Of a stretch of 64,000 bases of DNA, positions 11,429-22,019 are shown piece by piece. The notes under the pieces are model-generated. The model had not been told where the DNA came from and did no database searches. It was given only the letters and a program-made list of their open reading frames with translations. Each line of letters starts with the position of its first letter. Within the stretch, counting starts at the first letter, position 1. A program made the position numbers and the translations under genes. This stretch comes from Cordylochernes scorpioides (Eukaryota; Arthropoda; Arachnida; Pseudoscorpiones; Chernetidae), in the NCBI GenBank assembly GCA_030710605.1, contig CP092876.1:61628115-61692114 (forward strand), in the 5' to 3' direction.

Positions 11429-12250
11429 TGAAGAAACGGCTCTTGAGATTTGTTCAATATTTACCTATCATTTCTTTGCCTTTATCTCTAACTTGAGAAT
11501 ATTAGGCTTAGTGAGAAATTTTAGGATATATAATGAGGACATAAAATGTATAAAAGCCCCAAGATCGTTTTTGGCGGGAACGTTTGCTTTTTTGTGTTAA
11601 AGTCGGGCACTTTTTAAATAAAAGATTTAATGTTTAAATATATCTAAATAAGGTGTCAATTTTTAATATTACAACAAATAAATTATACAGAATGGAAAAA
11701 AAGAGCAAGGCGACAATATATACTCTCTCTCTCTGTAGGTCTCAGTAGGGGAATAAAAATCTTCCAAAAGATTCTATCGAAGCGCGAATATATCCAAGAT
11801 GGCGCCCAGGCTAATCCTAGTGAGTGTTTACCCGCGTCACAATTTATCTTTTTAATCGAAAAGGCGATTAATCTACGTTGGACTTATATTATATTTGAAC
11901 AGGATATCTGAAACTTTATCCAAACTTTTAATTTCTTATAATTATTAATAAGTTCTTTTATTTTTATTTTTATTTTTAACTTGGAGAACAGATCTCAAGA
12001 GAATGAATGCGTATTTGGAAAAGGCTGAATTATTATTTTAAAAATCTACTTTTTATTATGGGAATAAATATTTTATGTTTAACGTATATATATACATATC
12101 TATATTAATGGTTTATACAACTATATACATATGAATAACACTAAGTCAATTTATATATTACAATTCTTTTATAACTAATTAATTATTTTCAATTATCTAA
12201 TATATATATATATATTTTTTTTAAATTAGAGCAATCCATAAATAAAGCCT
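11429..12250. other. AT-rich stretch without recognised gene
   Basis: Mostly AT-rich, with TA-rich runs after 12,090. Nothing recognised. Confidence 0.4.
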
Positions 12251-12341
12251 TTAATAAAAAAGCATATATTGGATCAAAATATCATAATATATATATTGGT
12301 AAAATAAATGATATTTTGATCCAATATATGCTTTTTATTAA
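12251..12341. mobile_element. Foldback MITE, GCATATATTGGATC family, short copy
   Basis: This is a near-perfect inverted repeat. The left arm, 12,251-12,285 (AGCATATATTGGATCAAA core), is mirrored by 12,308-12,341, leaving about 22 bp of loop. The same arms occur in the longer palindrome at 48,294-48,458. No coding capacity. TA-rich flanks hide any target duplication. Confidence 0.8.
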
Positions 12342-12374
<33 letters not shown>

Positions 12375-12376
<2 letters not shown>

Positions 12377-12493
12377 GAAAAAGGCATCTCCTTATCGTGC
12401 AACTGAAAGTTGCTGATGGCAGGCGCCATCTATCGGAATAAATATCAACTATTCTCGTTGATTTTTAATTATTCCAGAATTGGCCAATGTTAC
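12375..12493. mobile_element. MITE half-copy, GGCATCTCCTTATCG family
   Basis: One arm only of the palindromic element seen complete at 47,514-47,790. It reads AAGGCATCTCCTTATCG, then CAACTGAAAGTTGCTGATGG, then a GGCGCCATCTATCG-like word. It is followed by ACATTTGTACTATTTTTTCA, which also flanks the copy at 49,662, so the real element probably extends beyond the palindrome. Confidence 0.7.
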
Positions 12494-12779
12494 ATTTGTA
12501 CTATTTTTTCATATATATATATATAAAGTAGAGTTATATCTACAATATATGAATTATAATTGGTATAAGAGAAGTATTGGTAGTTAAAAAGAAAGTAAAT
12601 CAATATTATTTTTCAAGGTATTAAAAAGGTTTTGTATTTTATGTAACAAAATAGGGCTAAAACAAGTTCACGCTGTAGCTTCGGCAGTTATACGTCATAT
12701 GAGTGGAACATAGGGGAGTATATATATGTCATAATTTGCCTAATGCCCAAGATACATATAATTTATTTTCGCCATAATT

Positions 12780-12965
12780 GAAATGTTTGAATGTAAATAC
12801 CAATTCATTCATCTATAAATACACTGAATAAAATAAACCTGGGGCCCAGTGCGCGCGGGTAAATGCTACGGCACGCCACCGCATGCGCGCGCTCACCTAG
12901 AGTGTGGAACAAGTTCTTTTCGAAGCTTACATGCATAACAGTAGCGCCCTTTCATTCGATCACGA
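12780..12965 (+). repeat. Dispersed repeat with GC-rich core, copy 2
   Basis: Inverted relative to 2,820-3,001, sharing the same ordered words including GGTAAATGCTACGGCACGCC. The core is CpG-rich in an otherwise AT-rich region. Family unknown. Confidence 0.6.
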
Positions 12966-14266
12966 CATAAACGACATATATATAGTTAAATTCTTCTAAA
13001 GACACGAGAATAACATCAATAAAAAGTCATTATTAAGGACATTCGTCCCAGACAGGATTTTCTCAGATGGGTAAACAGAAGAAGATTTAGTAGAGTAGAC
13101 ACGAGAATGAAAAATAATACTATTAATATTTAAGAACAGACATATTCGAAGCGTTTTTAAGGCCTCAAACAGCACATATCAAATATATCACTGAACATTC
13201 AACGCAGCTAAGATTTCCTCAAAATACCTCTTAGTTTGTTTAAAAGTAACGTTTTAGATGTGAGGCTATATTTTGAGCACCGCACTTGGTTTTTTTTAGC
13301 TCAATTGGAGTAGCTAAAATGTTTTTCGCTGCGAGAGATATTTGAAGAATAAAATAATATCTTATAAAATTTTGAAAAAAATTTACTAAAACGTTTTAAA
13401 ATGTTTTCCAATTGCGGGGAAACTCTCATTCTATATTTATATTGCGACGTTATATATATGACAGCAAGTGTTTTACTGGAATATATATTTAAACGAATTT
13501 TCACCTTCAAGAAATCCACCCCCATATATTTATATTTGCCTACTTTTTCTACTATATATATCTTATATTAAGAAAAGAGATTTTCTGCTTGAATTTTGGA
13601 TCATCTTGATGATTATGCTATGGAAATATTTGCTGGTTCTTTTTAGTACTATATGTTATTGGTGATGTAGTCGTGGCTAGAATCTTGAAAAGTAAAAAAA
13701 TGAAAATAGTTTTCATATGAGATTGCTTTAATTGAGCTTTAGGATTAAATAATAAACATAAGTTGGTAAAAGCACTGCCTGGCTTAAGGCGAGTAGAATA
13801 AGGAAAACAAAAGATTATTTACATAATGTACAAAGGTTTGAGCCGACCAACGGGGAACAACAATAATGAGTTTATATAGTGGAATCGTGACCTCTGGCGG
13901 TCGATTTAGCAGAATATTTGAATATATGAAAATATGATTTTAAATAGAATAATATTTTAATATAACATATATATTGTTGAAAATTGAGCTATCCATTTTA
14001 AGAACATTAAAAGTTGTGCATCCTTTGTGTCAATATCATATATTAAAATATACTCGTATTTCCGATATTTCAATGAGGCTGTTCGCCTATCTTTCTCTAG
14101 AATTACAAACTCCTTCTAAGTCCATCATCCGCGTGATGCACGAGAATTATTGTTTATATAAGTTGGTGTGACCGAACCATTTCAACATACTATATAAATA
14201 TTTCATATATATATGAAAAAATAATAAATAAATAGAAAAAAAAAAAGATCGGGTCTTGATATTGAA
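12966..14266. other. AT-rich stretch without recognised gene
   Basis: Several short open frames without recognisable domains; no RNA gene seen. Confidence 0.4.
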
Positions 14267-14394
14267 AACAAAAAGGCATATCCTGACTTATCAAATGAGC
14301 ATTTTAGATGGCAGAGTGCCATCCAAATTTTTTCTCTCATTAAATGACGCTCTGCCATCTAAAATTCCGGGTGGTCAGGATATGCCTTTTTGTT
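14267..14394. mobile_element. Foldback MITE, GGCATATCCTGAC family
   Basis: The left end AAAAAGGCATATCCTGAC is mirrored at the right by GTCAGGATATGCCTTTTTG. Internal TTTAGATGGCAGAG and CTCTGCCATCTAAA words also pair. The loop is about 25 bp. Related copies or half-copies lie near 25.93, 29.49, 49.12, 52.63 and 60.47 kb. No coding capacity. Confidence 0.85.
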
Positions 14395-14526
14395 TATATA
14401 TATATATATATAGTAGACCTATATGAAAGAACACCACGGAGATAGCGATATTCTGCTTTCGTGTATTCACGGAGGTAAAATATACCCGTGGTTCTGTCTC
14501 TATGGGTCTATCATCTTTTCACGTAC

Positions 14527-14639
14527 CGTTCATGACATTATAGATGACCGGGTTGACAGCGCTGTTGAAGTAACACAACCAATGGGACAACAGCGCGAAC
14601 ACCGTTGTCACCATGTTCTGGGGCAGTCCCACGGTGTAC
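14527..14639 (-). CDS. Allatotropin/orexin-type neuropeptide receptor, TM7 exon (partial gene)
   Basis: This 113-bp exon encodes the end of extracellular loop 3 and TM7 of a class A G-protein-coupled receptor in the plasma membrane. It is preceded by the acceptor CTGTGCGCAG and ends at the donor G|GTACGT. It completes the split codon AG|G (Arg) left by the TM6 exon and then reads YTVGLPQN, followed by FALLSHWLCYFNSAVNPVIY. The NPxxY switch motif and SHWLCYFNSA are typical of allatotropin and orexin receptors, which couple peptide binding to G-protein signalling. The exon ends in phase 1, so at least one more exon encodes the cytoplasmic tail; I did not find it downstream on this strand. Confidence is high because motif, both splice sites and phase all agree. 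Confidence 0.93.
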
Positions 14640-15199
14640 CTGCGCACAGGAGTGTTTGTCTCATTACCAAATAATTCAGAAGTATTATACGTATAACAGA
14701 TAAACGTGCAGAAACAATAGTAGTAGTGTTAATTGGCTTTTGAGAATACTTCTTCAAGTTATATATTGCATTCGTGTTGGAAATTGATGTAAGATAGAAG
14801 AATTTATTTTTTTATTTTCTTCCACAGAGCAGAAGTGTGTTGGGTTATTTATATAGGCTCGAAGTGATATAAAATATAAACAAATCCAAATTCGGAACCT
14901 GCCACAAATATCAAACTCGCTCAAAAATAGCCATATGATTTAATTCCCGATATTTCAGTGCTTTCTGTCGCTCTCCTCTGGGAATGAATCATTAGGAAGA
15001 GTGGCAGAGAGTCATAAACGTCAGGAATCAAATAAAAATTGGTTGATGTGGATCTATATTTTCCAAACAAACTTTCGACCGACAAATTATGCTCAAAACT
15101 GAATGAAATATTTATTACGATACATTAAAATACACGAAGAGGAGGTTAAAATTTTGTAAGCTTTCTAAATGTAGAAATATTTCTCAGATGGTATTTCGG

Positions 15200-16090
15200 C
15201 CCGTACGAAATATGTGAGGAAACACCATTCGTCCAAACTTTGCCTACCCGAGTAAAACGTAGTTACACAATGGTGAAGACTTCCACCATTTAGCCATCTA
15301 CAGAATGCGCAGACATACTCAGAGCTCTCTCTATATTGCGTAGCAATGATTAGGGAGTTTGCTTCAGTGCTTATCTCCTCAGTAGCGTTCAAACCTCATT
15401 ATATGTACTTTCGTGTTATTTGTGTGATTCAAGTCTCATACGAGGCGTATATAAACAGATACCAGGAAGGAGGGAGTGTGTCATTCCAGTCACAACACGG
15501 TACACTCTCAAATGGAAAAACCATGCTAACTCTTGTCTACCCAAGTAAGACTTAGGCACCCAATGGAGAGGTCTTCTATCATTTATCCATCTACAGAATG
15601 TGTAGACATCCTCAGAGACCTCTCTACCTTGCGTATTAATGATTGAAACCTTTTTTGTAGTGCGTATCTCCTTCAATAACGTTCAAACTTGAGTATATGT
15701 ATCTCCATGTTATCTAGTTAATTCACGTCGCATACACGGTGTATATTGATAGAAACCTTTTGGGAGAGAGTGTGTCATTCCAGTTACAACACGGTACACT
15801 CTCACATGGAGAATCATTATAAATCTTGCCTACCCAAGTGAGACTGAAGAACACAATGGAGAAGTCTTTCACCATTTATTCATATAAAAAGAGAGTAGAT
15901 ATCCACATAGCTCTCTCTACCTTGCTTTCTAATGATTAAAACGTTTTTTGTAGTGCTTATCTACTCAGTAGCGTTTTAACTTCAGTATATTTACCGCCGT
16001 GTTATCTGGTTAATTCACGTTGTATACACCGTGAATGTAGATAGATATATAGAAGTAGAGAGTGTGTTATACCAGTCACAACACGGGGCA
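15200..16090. repeat. About 293-bp tandem repeat, three diverged copies (in receptor intron)
   Basis: The marker CTACCC(G/A)AGT(A/G)A recurs at about 15,244, 15,537 and 15,830 (period 293-294 bp). Each unit also carries CAATGG(T/A)GA(A/G), a TCTACAGAATG-like word and a CACAACACGGTACACTCTC block. Copies are clearly diverged. The open frames on either strand here are by-products of the repeat. It lies in the intron between the TM6 and TM7 exons. Confidence 0.85.
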
Positions 16091-16467
16091 CACTCTCATA
16101 TGAATACAATATGGTACAAAGCATTCAGTGTGGCATCATAATACTCCACGATATAAAATACGTCATGGTGGCAAAGGAATCACAAGGAATACACTTTATG
16201 GCACTATAAATACAATTCAAACAGGGGGTAATACATGGCGGAGCACAAAAGCTATCGCCTCAATAAATACTTTATTACGGTCGATATAATTACGCCCTGC
16301 TACCCTCACATCTTCTCTAAGGACACAACTACACGGGGGTTGAACCATAAATATCCTCTCTGATTGAATGCCAACTTTCATATGATCACTCCGTGTATGG
16401 AATTATTTATTATCCTCTCGATCTCTTGTGCGATTACATATTATATTTTTCATTTTGTACCAGACAG

Positions 16468-17452
16468 CCTGAGCGTGTTAAAAAGATGATCTAATAATTT
16501 TTCAGCCAACCTGAGCGTGTAGATGGGACAATGTAAGAAAATGTCAGCCAAACTGAGCGTGTTGAAGAGATGATGTAAGTAGATGTCAGCCAACCTGAGC
16601 GTGTTGATGAGACGATGTAAGAAGATGTCAGCCAACCTGAGCGTGTTAATGAGACGATGTAAGAAGATGTCAGCCAACCTGAGCGTGTTGATGAGACGAT
16701 GTAAGAAGATGTCAGCCAACCTGAGCGTGTTGATGAGACGATGTAAGAAGATGTCAGCCAACCTGAGCGTGTTGATGATATGATGTAAGAAGATGTCAGC
16801 CAACCTGAGCGTGTTGATGAGACGATGTAATAAAGTGTCAGCCAACCTGAACGTGTTTATGATATGATGTAAGAAAGTGTCAGCCAACCTGAGCGTGTTG
16901 ATGAGACGATGTAATAAAGTGTCAGCCAACCTGAACGTGTTTATGATATGATGTAAGAAAGTGTCAGCCAACCTGAACGTGTTTATGATATGATGTAAGA
17001 AAGTGTCAGCCAACCTGAGCGTGTTGATGATATGATGTAAGAAGATGTCAGCCAACCTGAACGTGTTGATGAGACGATGTAATAAAGTGTCAGCCAACCT
17101 GAACGTGTTTATGATATGATGTAAGAAAGTGTCAGCCAACCTGAGCGTGTTGATGATATGATGTAAGAAGATGTCAGCCAACCTGAGCGTGTTGATGAGA
17201 CGATGTAAGAAGATGTCAGCCAACCTGAGCGGGTTGATGAGACGATGTAATAAAGTGTCAGCCAACCTGAGCGTGTTGATGATATGATGTAAGAAGATGT
17301 CAGCCAACCTGAGCGTGTTGAAGAGATGATGTAAAAAACTGTCAGCAAACCTAAGCGTGTTGAAGAGATGATGTAAGTAAATATCAGCCAACACGAACGT
17401 GTTGATGAGATAGTGTAAGAAGGTATCAGCCAACCTGAGCGTGTTGATGAGA
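16468..17452 (-). repeat. 42-bp minisatellite derived from the TM6 exon 5' splice-site region, about 24 copies
   Basis: Read on the minus strand, the unit is CTCATCAACACGCTCAGG followed by TTGGCTGATACCTTCTTACA and a short linker: 42 bp, or 14 codons. It encodes LINTLRLADTFLHH with variants such as IINTFRLADTLLHR. The first unit overlaps the last 17-18 coding bases of the TM6 exon and its donor (CTCAG|GTTGGC), so most units carry a copy of the splice junction. All units keep the same reading frame until a stop near 16,450. The array therefore lies at the very start of the TM6-TM7 intron. Confidence 0.95.
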
Positions 17453-17588
17453 TGCACGGGGACATAGCACAGCCCGAACATCACCACCACGGCGATGAGC
17501 ATCTTGGCCGCCTTCCGCCGCGACCGGATCTGGGGCTCCACGACTGGGGTGTTGACTGAACCATTCTTAACGGTGCCGCGCATCGTGC
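17435..17588 (-). CDS. Allatotropin/orexin-type neuropeptide receptor, TM6 exon (partial gene)
   Basis: This 154-bp exon follows the acceptor CACCTGTGGCGCAG and ends at CTCAG|GTTGGC. It completes Cys from T|GC and encodes the end of intracellular loop 3 and TM6. The basic stretch QIRSRRKAAKML leads into IAVVVMFGLCYVPVHLINTLR. RRKAAKML and C-Y-x-P-V-H are characteristic of allatotropin and orexin receptors. Phase matches both neighbours: 2 + 150 + 2 bases. The donor GTTGGC is weak, and its whole neighbourhood has been multiplied into the adjacent 42-bp minisatellite. An open frame reading from this exon through the array to a stop near 16,450 is what an unspliced or alternatively spliced transcript would encode; I do not take it as a separate gene. 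Confidence 0.93.
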
Positions 17589-18401
17589 CTGCGCCACAGG
17601 TGTCAGAGTTACAATACGACATATGTCTTTGTCACATAAAATTACCAAAATTTGCTCGAGATGATTAACATCTAGAGATCTGAGTTGTGTATTTATTTTG
17701 CTACAATACAGTATCTTCGCGGCTTTTCAACCTTTTCACACAATACAAATCTTTCCAGTGATAGAAGAGGAATTGGGTGGGCTCTGAAATATGGGAATTA
17801 AAAATTTCCTTTTGCAAAAATTTACTTTCCCTCTTGAATAAGTTTAATACTATTTATTTAAATTTAAATTCGTATTTTATACCGAATGTGATTTTTGTTT
17901 GTTAAGGGAAATAAAAGCAGATCCATTTTGATCCTGCTTACCCATTATTTGCTTTGGTCAAATAATAAGATATTGGAGAAGACACCGAGTGCTAGTTGAT
18001 AACTCTATTTTCTCTACTTCTCTCTTCTTATGTTCATACAAAGTAATAGAGAAGATAAATTCAAATAATATATAATAAGATATTTTTGAAGCCGTTTTTT
18101 AAAAGATATAATTTAATATAAAACATGAAAAGTTGATGTGATATCTTGAAACCTAAATATTTATAGGAAAAAAATTGGTTTGACACCTTGTGCTGAAGCT
18201 TTGTGTATATATTAATCATTTCGCTTAGTTTTCGTTGAAATTCAGTGTACATTTTATTAAAATGGAGATTCTCAATTTATTTTATATATATTTTGCTTTG
18301 TTCAATTTATTATTATATTGTTCATTTTTTCTTTTCTCCCTCTCAAATGAAGTGCTACTAGAAATTTATTATTATGAAATGTGTGAACATATAAATGAAA
18401 G
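17589..18401. other. Receptor intron, AT-rich
   Basis: Part of the 1,422-bp intron between the TM3-TM5 and TM6 exons. Apart from the palindromic element that follows it, nothing was recognised. Confidence 0.5.
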
Positions 18402-18614
18402 ATTATATAAAAGGGCGTACCTGGATCTGTAAAGAAAAAAAACAATTTTTTTCTTAAAATATTTCGAGAGATTGCTCCCGCTTTATCAATTTATTGCATA
18501 GTGAATTTTGATATAAATGAATAAATTGATAAAGAGGGAGCAATCTCTCGAAATATTTTAAGAAAAAAATTGTTTTTTTTTCTTTACAGATCCAGGTACG
18601 CCATTTTATATAAT
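18402..18614. mobile_element. Near-perfect palindromic foldback element, GGCGTACCTGGATCTG family, copy 1
   Basis: The two arms, about 95 bp each (18,402-18,499 and 18,518-18,614), match almost base for base in inverted orientation. They read ATTATATAAAA, then GGCGTACCTGGATCTG, TAAAGAAAAAAAACAA, TTTCGAGAGATTGCTCCC. The loop is under 25 bp. A second copy lies at 28,241-28,424. No coding capacity. It sits in the receptor intron, where a transcript would form a long hairpin. Confidence 0.9.
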
Positions 18615-19010
18615 CCTAATTAATGGAACGCCTTTTGACTCAAAATATAAATGAAAGATAATATAGTCTTGAAGTTGGTCGAACATCGTCATTCTCTCCT
18701 AGAAAAAGGCCCAGTCCCTAGAGAGATCTCTTGGTAGTTTATTCTCAAGTAATCAATAACCTAACTATTGATTGATCAGAGCAGTGTCCACGGAAGTATT
18801 GATGTGTCATAGATATACCCACGACAATCTTGATTTCGCAAATAAAATCCAGGCATAATTTATAGGAAATTTTGAATGTGCAAAATTCGAACCAAACCGA
18901 AGGCTGGATTCTCATACATTATTGCTGGGCTAGGCAAATTTTTGTAAAGTAGTTGTTGTAGAGAGAGAAAACAAATTGAAGAGATATAATTCAGTGGGTT
19001 GTGAACTCAC

Positions 19011-19407
19011 AGTTTCTCTTGAAGCGTGTGGAGGTCTCCGAGGCCCCGGGGATGTTCTTGTTCCAGAGCACGCGGGCGATCTGGTAGTAGGCGACAGACA
19101 TGAGAATGAACGGCAGCACGAACAGAACCGTGACGAGGAAGATCTGGTAGTTGCGGCTGTGGCGTGGCGACCACGTGGGGTAGCACTCGGTGAGTAGCTC
19201 GGTCTCCAGCGACAGCCCGGGCTTAGACCGAGTCTCCAGTACTAGGGCCTCGGGCAGCACGAGCACGCCGGACACCGCCCAGATGACACCGATGGCCGTG
19301 CGGGCCTTGGCCGCCGTACTCTTGAACCGCAGAGGGCGACAGATGGCGTACCAGCGGTCCATGCTGATGAACGTCAGTGTCAACACGGACACCGACACCG
19401 ACATGCT
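19011..19407 (-). CDS. Allatotropin/orexin-type neuropeptide receptor, TM3-TM5 exon (partial gene)
   Basis: This 397-bp exon runs from the acceptor GGGCGTGCAG to the donor ACT|GTGAGT. It encodes most of TM3 (SMSVSVSVLTLTFISM), the DRW variant of the DRY motif in DRWYAICRPL, TM4 (GVIWAVSGVLVLPEA), loop 2 with the disulphide-type Cys in ECYPTW, and TM5 (FLVTVLFVLPFILMSVAYY). WNKNIPGASE follows. SVSVSVLTL, DRWYAICRPL and RVLWNKNIPG are close to allatotropin and orexin receptors. The exon has higher GC than its surroundings and ends in phase 1, matching the TM6 exon. The upstream TM1-TM2 exon was not found. A decayed piggyBac element begins only about 230 bp upstream in the intron. Confidence 0.94.
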
Positions 19408-19639
19408 CTGCACGCCCAGCCCATGTTACATGGATTTTCTCTCGGTAAAATACTCCGTTTGAGTAAACACGAGTTCCTTTATAAGATTGTCTGTGGCTCG
19501 AAAGGTGAACAATGGTAAAGGTTTGTTTAAAGACTCAAATCCAGCCAAATAGGGTCTGATTCAAATTCTCGTCGTATTAAACCGGATTAATGGACTAAAA
19601 AAAAAACTCACGATATGGATGATCCCTAAAAAATCTGTA

Positions 19640-22019
19640 CCTTTCAGTGCTAATAACGTGATTTAGCATAAATACTCTACAGACTGAATATTTTTTGAAA
19701 AAATCAATTTTCTCATTTTTCAAAAATAATTATATAAAATAATACTAAGTAATATAAAGTATCAGAAAAAAATCTTATATAAGCTTAAAAATAAGATATA
19801 TAATATTTATCGCTAAATATAGAACATAAATAGATATATGATATATAATATTTATAGTAGTAGATAATACATTCATATAAAGACCAAATATATTTTTTAA
19901 ATATGTTAAAAGTAAAATAAACATACTTGTATTGATCTGTGCTTTAAATTAAAAGTTTTAGAAGTGTTTAAAAATTCTTTATTGTGTGGAAAGTTTCGAA
20001 ACAAGGCACCACACACAGAGCAACATCACAGTCTTTGCACATGTAGCGTGATTCTTTCCTCTTTTTGTTTGCTCCACAAACACTGCAATATCTTGTAGGA
20101 TTTTTTTTTCTTCTCAGTAGGGGGAACTAAAGATGGAAAGTGCCTCTCAATAAACCTAAGGGGTCTGTCTTCAGATGTAGAAGGTCTGCCCCTATGAACT
20201 TGAACTCTAGCTTCATGGTACTTCTCAATAATCTGGCCAATGAGATTGATGTGGAATTCGGCAAGAGATGGACGTTTGCCTGTATTTACTAAATACAAAG
20301 AATATGCATTTAGTAAAGATGTATCAATGAGGTGAAAAAATAGCTTTTTGTACCACTTGAGAGATTTTCTAAGACAGTCAATGCTGCTAAGTAGCATATC
20401 CGTCTGATCGACAGTGCCCATTTTCTGGTTATAGTCAATAACAGCTGAAGGTTTTTGAATTGGCAGATTAGTGACTTTATCTCTTTTGTTTGTATTAGCA
20501 AATTCATTTTTATGCATTGTGGACAGCATGAAAACTTCTCATTTATCTTTATATTTTAGTGCAAGTAGGTTTTGTGTGTGTTTGGCTTCTGTTTCCCCTA
20601 TTTTCAATTTTTTTCCCAAATCTTGGCATTTCTTTTCTGTTTTTTTTCTGACTGTGCCACAAGCATTAGTTTGACGTTGATGAAGAAAATTGAAAAGAGT
20701 TGGGCTAGAATACCAATTATCCACCCATAAGGAATGCCCTTTGTTCATATATGGTTGTAACAAAGTTGTAATAACTGACGATGATACTACCATATCTGAA
20801 TCTTCGATTTCTGTTCCTTTTCCAACATACACAATAAAATCTAAAATATATTTTGTTTCCACATCACATAAAACAAATAGATTTATTCCAAACCTTTTCC
20901 TTTTGCTTGGAATATATTGTTTGTATCCAAGTCTTCCTTTGAACAGAACAAGACTCTCATCAATACAAACATCTTGAAAAGGTTTGAAAGCATTTTTATA
21001 AGCACTTTTCATGTGGTCAACTACAGGCTTTAGTTTGTGGAGTTTATCACCTGGAATTTGGGTCTTATTATCGTTGAAATGCAACACTGAAAGAATCAAA
21101 AAGAATCTATCTCTTGACATAAGTTTAGAAAAAATTGGGGAAAAGTGAAGTTGATTGGTACTCCAGTATTCTTTCAATGATACTTTTTTATTTCTTGTCA
21201 TAAGGAAGCATATTGCTAGGAAAACAAATAGTTCATGATAATTAGTGTCCACCCATCTATTCATTCTAGAAAACTTCGAAAATTCTATTGTGTCTATAAG
21301 GTATTTTGCATATTTATTTGTCTCTACAGCAATCATTTCAAGGAAATTTATATTGATAAAAAATTTCAAAAAAATCAAGTTCTTTTTCAAGCCTACATGT
21401 ATCTACCTGTAGTCCACTATTTGATCGGTCAAATGAAAAAATGATCGGATCATAATTTGAGTTATCAGACCAAATATAGTCTGACCGAGGTGTTTTCAAT
21501 GGTGGGGGTACCTCTTCATCTTCACCACTTGACTCTTCATAGTCGTACACAATAGTGTAATCAGAATCAGTATCCTCTAATTCTGATTCAGGATTTGTTG
21601 CATAATGCAAGAAATCATCTTTTATAAAAGCCATTCTAAAAAAAAAAAAAAAAAAAAAGATAAATATATTTATGCAAGAAGATATAAACAAATTTTATAT
21701 TACCTTTATGAGCTGTAAAAATCGAGCCACAGGAATAATAATAAAAAAAATAATTATTTATATATGATAAAATCAAAGATGGAAAGAAGGCATGCAAACA
21801 AGTATTAAGTCAAACAAAGATTACACAAGATCCAAGCGCGGTAGAGGTGAATAAATTGTGACGTAATTCACCCAAGGTCAGCCACTATCAAATAACACAG
21901 CTCGAATATATCCTGCATTAGCACATCGCGAGAGAAATGCGAGCTCGAGTATACTCGTGTATAGCATTTCCGGCACGGTATTTTTAGCTCGAATATACTC
22001 GAGTTTAGCACTTAAAGGG
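19640..22019 (-). mobile_element. piggyBac DNA transposon relic, about 2.4 kb
   Basis: The left end reads inward CCTTTCAGTGCTAATAACG; the right end reads inward CCCTTTAAGTGCTAAACTCG. These are matching imperfect terminal repeats of the CCYTT type used by piggyBac. The subterminal word GCTCGAATATA(C/T) and its inverse recur between 21,898 and 22,010. The TTAA target is no longer intact on either side (TGTA on the left, TAAC on the right). The length and one broken transposase gene fit a piggyBac element. It lies in the intron upstream of the receptor TM3-TM5 exon. Confidence 0.82.
19968..21634 (-). pseudogene. piggyBac transposase (PGBD4-like), disrupted
   Basis: The start MAFIKDD at 21,634 leads into an acidic N-terminus (ESELEDTDSDY). 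The catalytic core follows, with a first Asp in CIDESLVLFKGRLGYKQY and a second in LWVDNWYSSPTLF. GTVDQTDMLLSS then carries the family's late acidic motif. A cysteine-rich zinc region follows at the C-terminus (Y-C-S-V-C-G, M-C-K-D-C-D, stop near 19,968). Three breaks are visible: a frame change in a T-run near 21,365, an in-frame TGA near 20,537 where the family usually has Arg (a CGA to TGA change would explain it), and a frame change in an A-run near 20,105. Transposase would cut at TTAA; this copy cannot make it. Confidence 0.88.

Noticed and set aside
16468-17452. CRISPR-like array
   Set aside because: The units are contiguous with no unique spacers and lie in a eukaryotic intron. The same holds for all other arrays in the window.
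16450-17622. A 390-codon minus-strand protein with 14-residue leucine-rich repeats
   Set aside because: Only the first part is the TM6 exon. The repeat part is the intronic minisatellite read through the 5' splice site; TM7 is encoded by a correctly phased exon at 14.6 kb.
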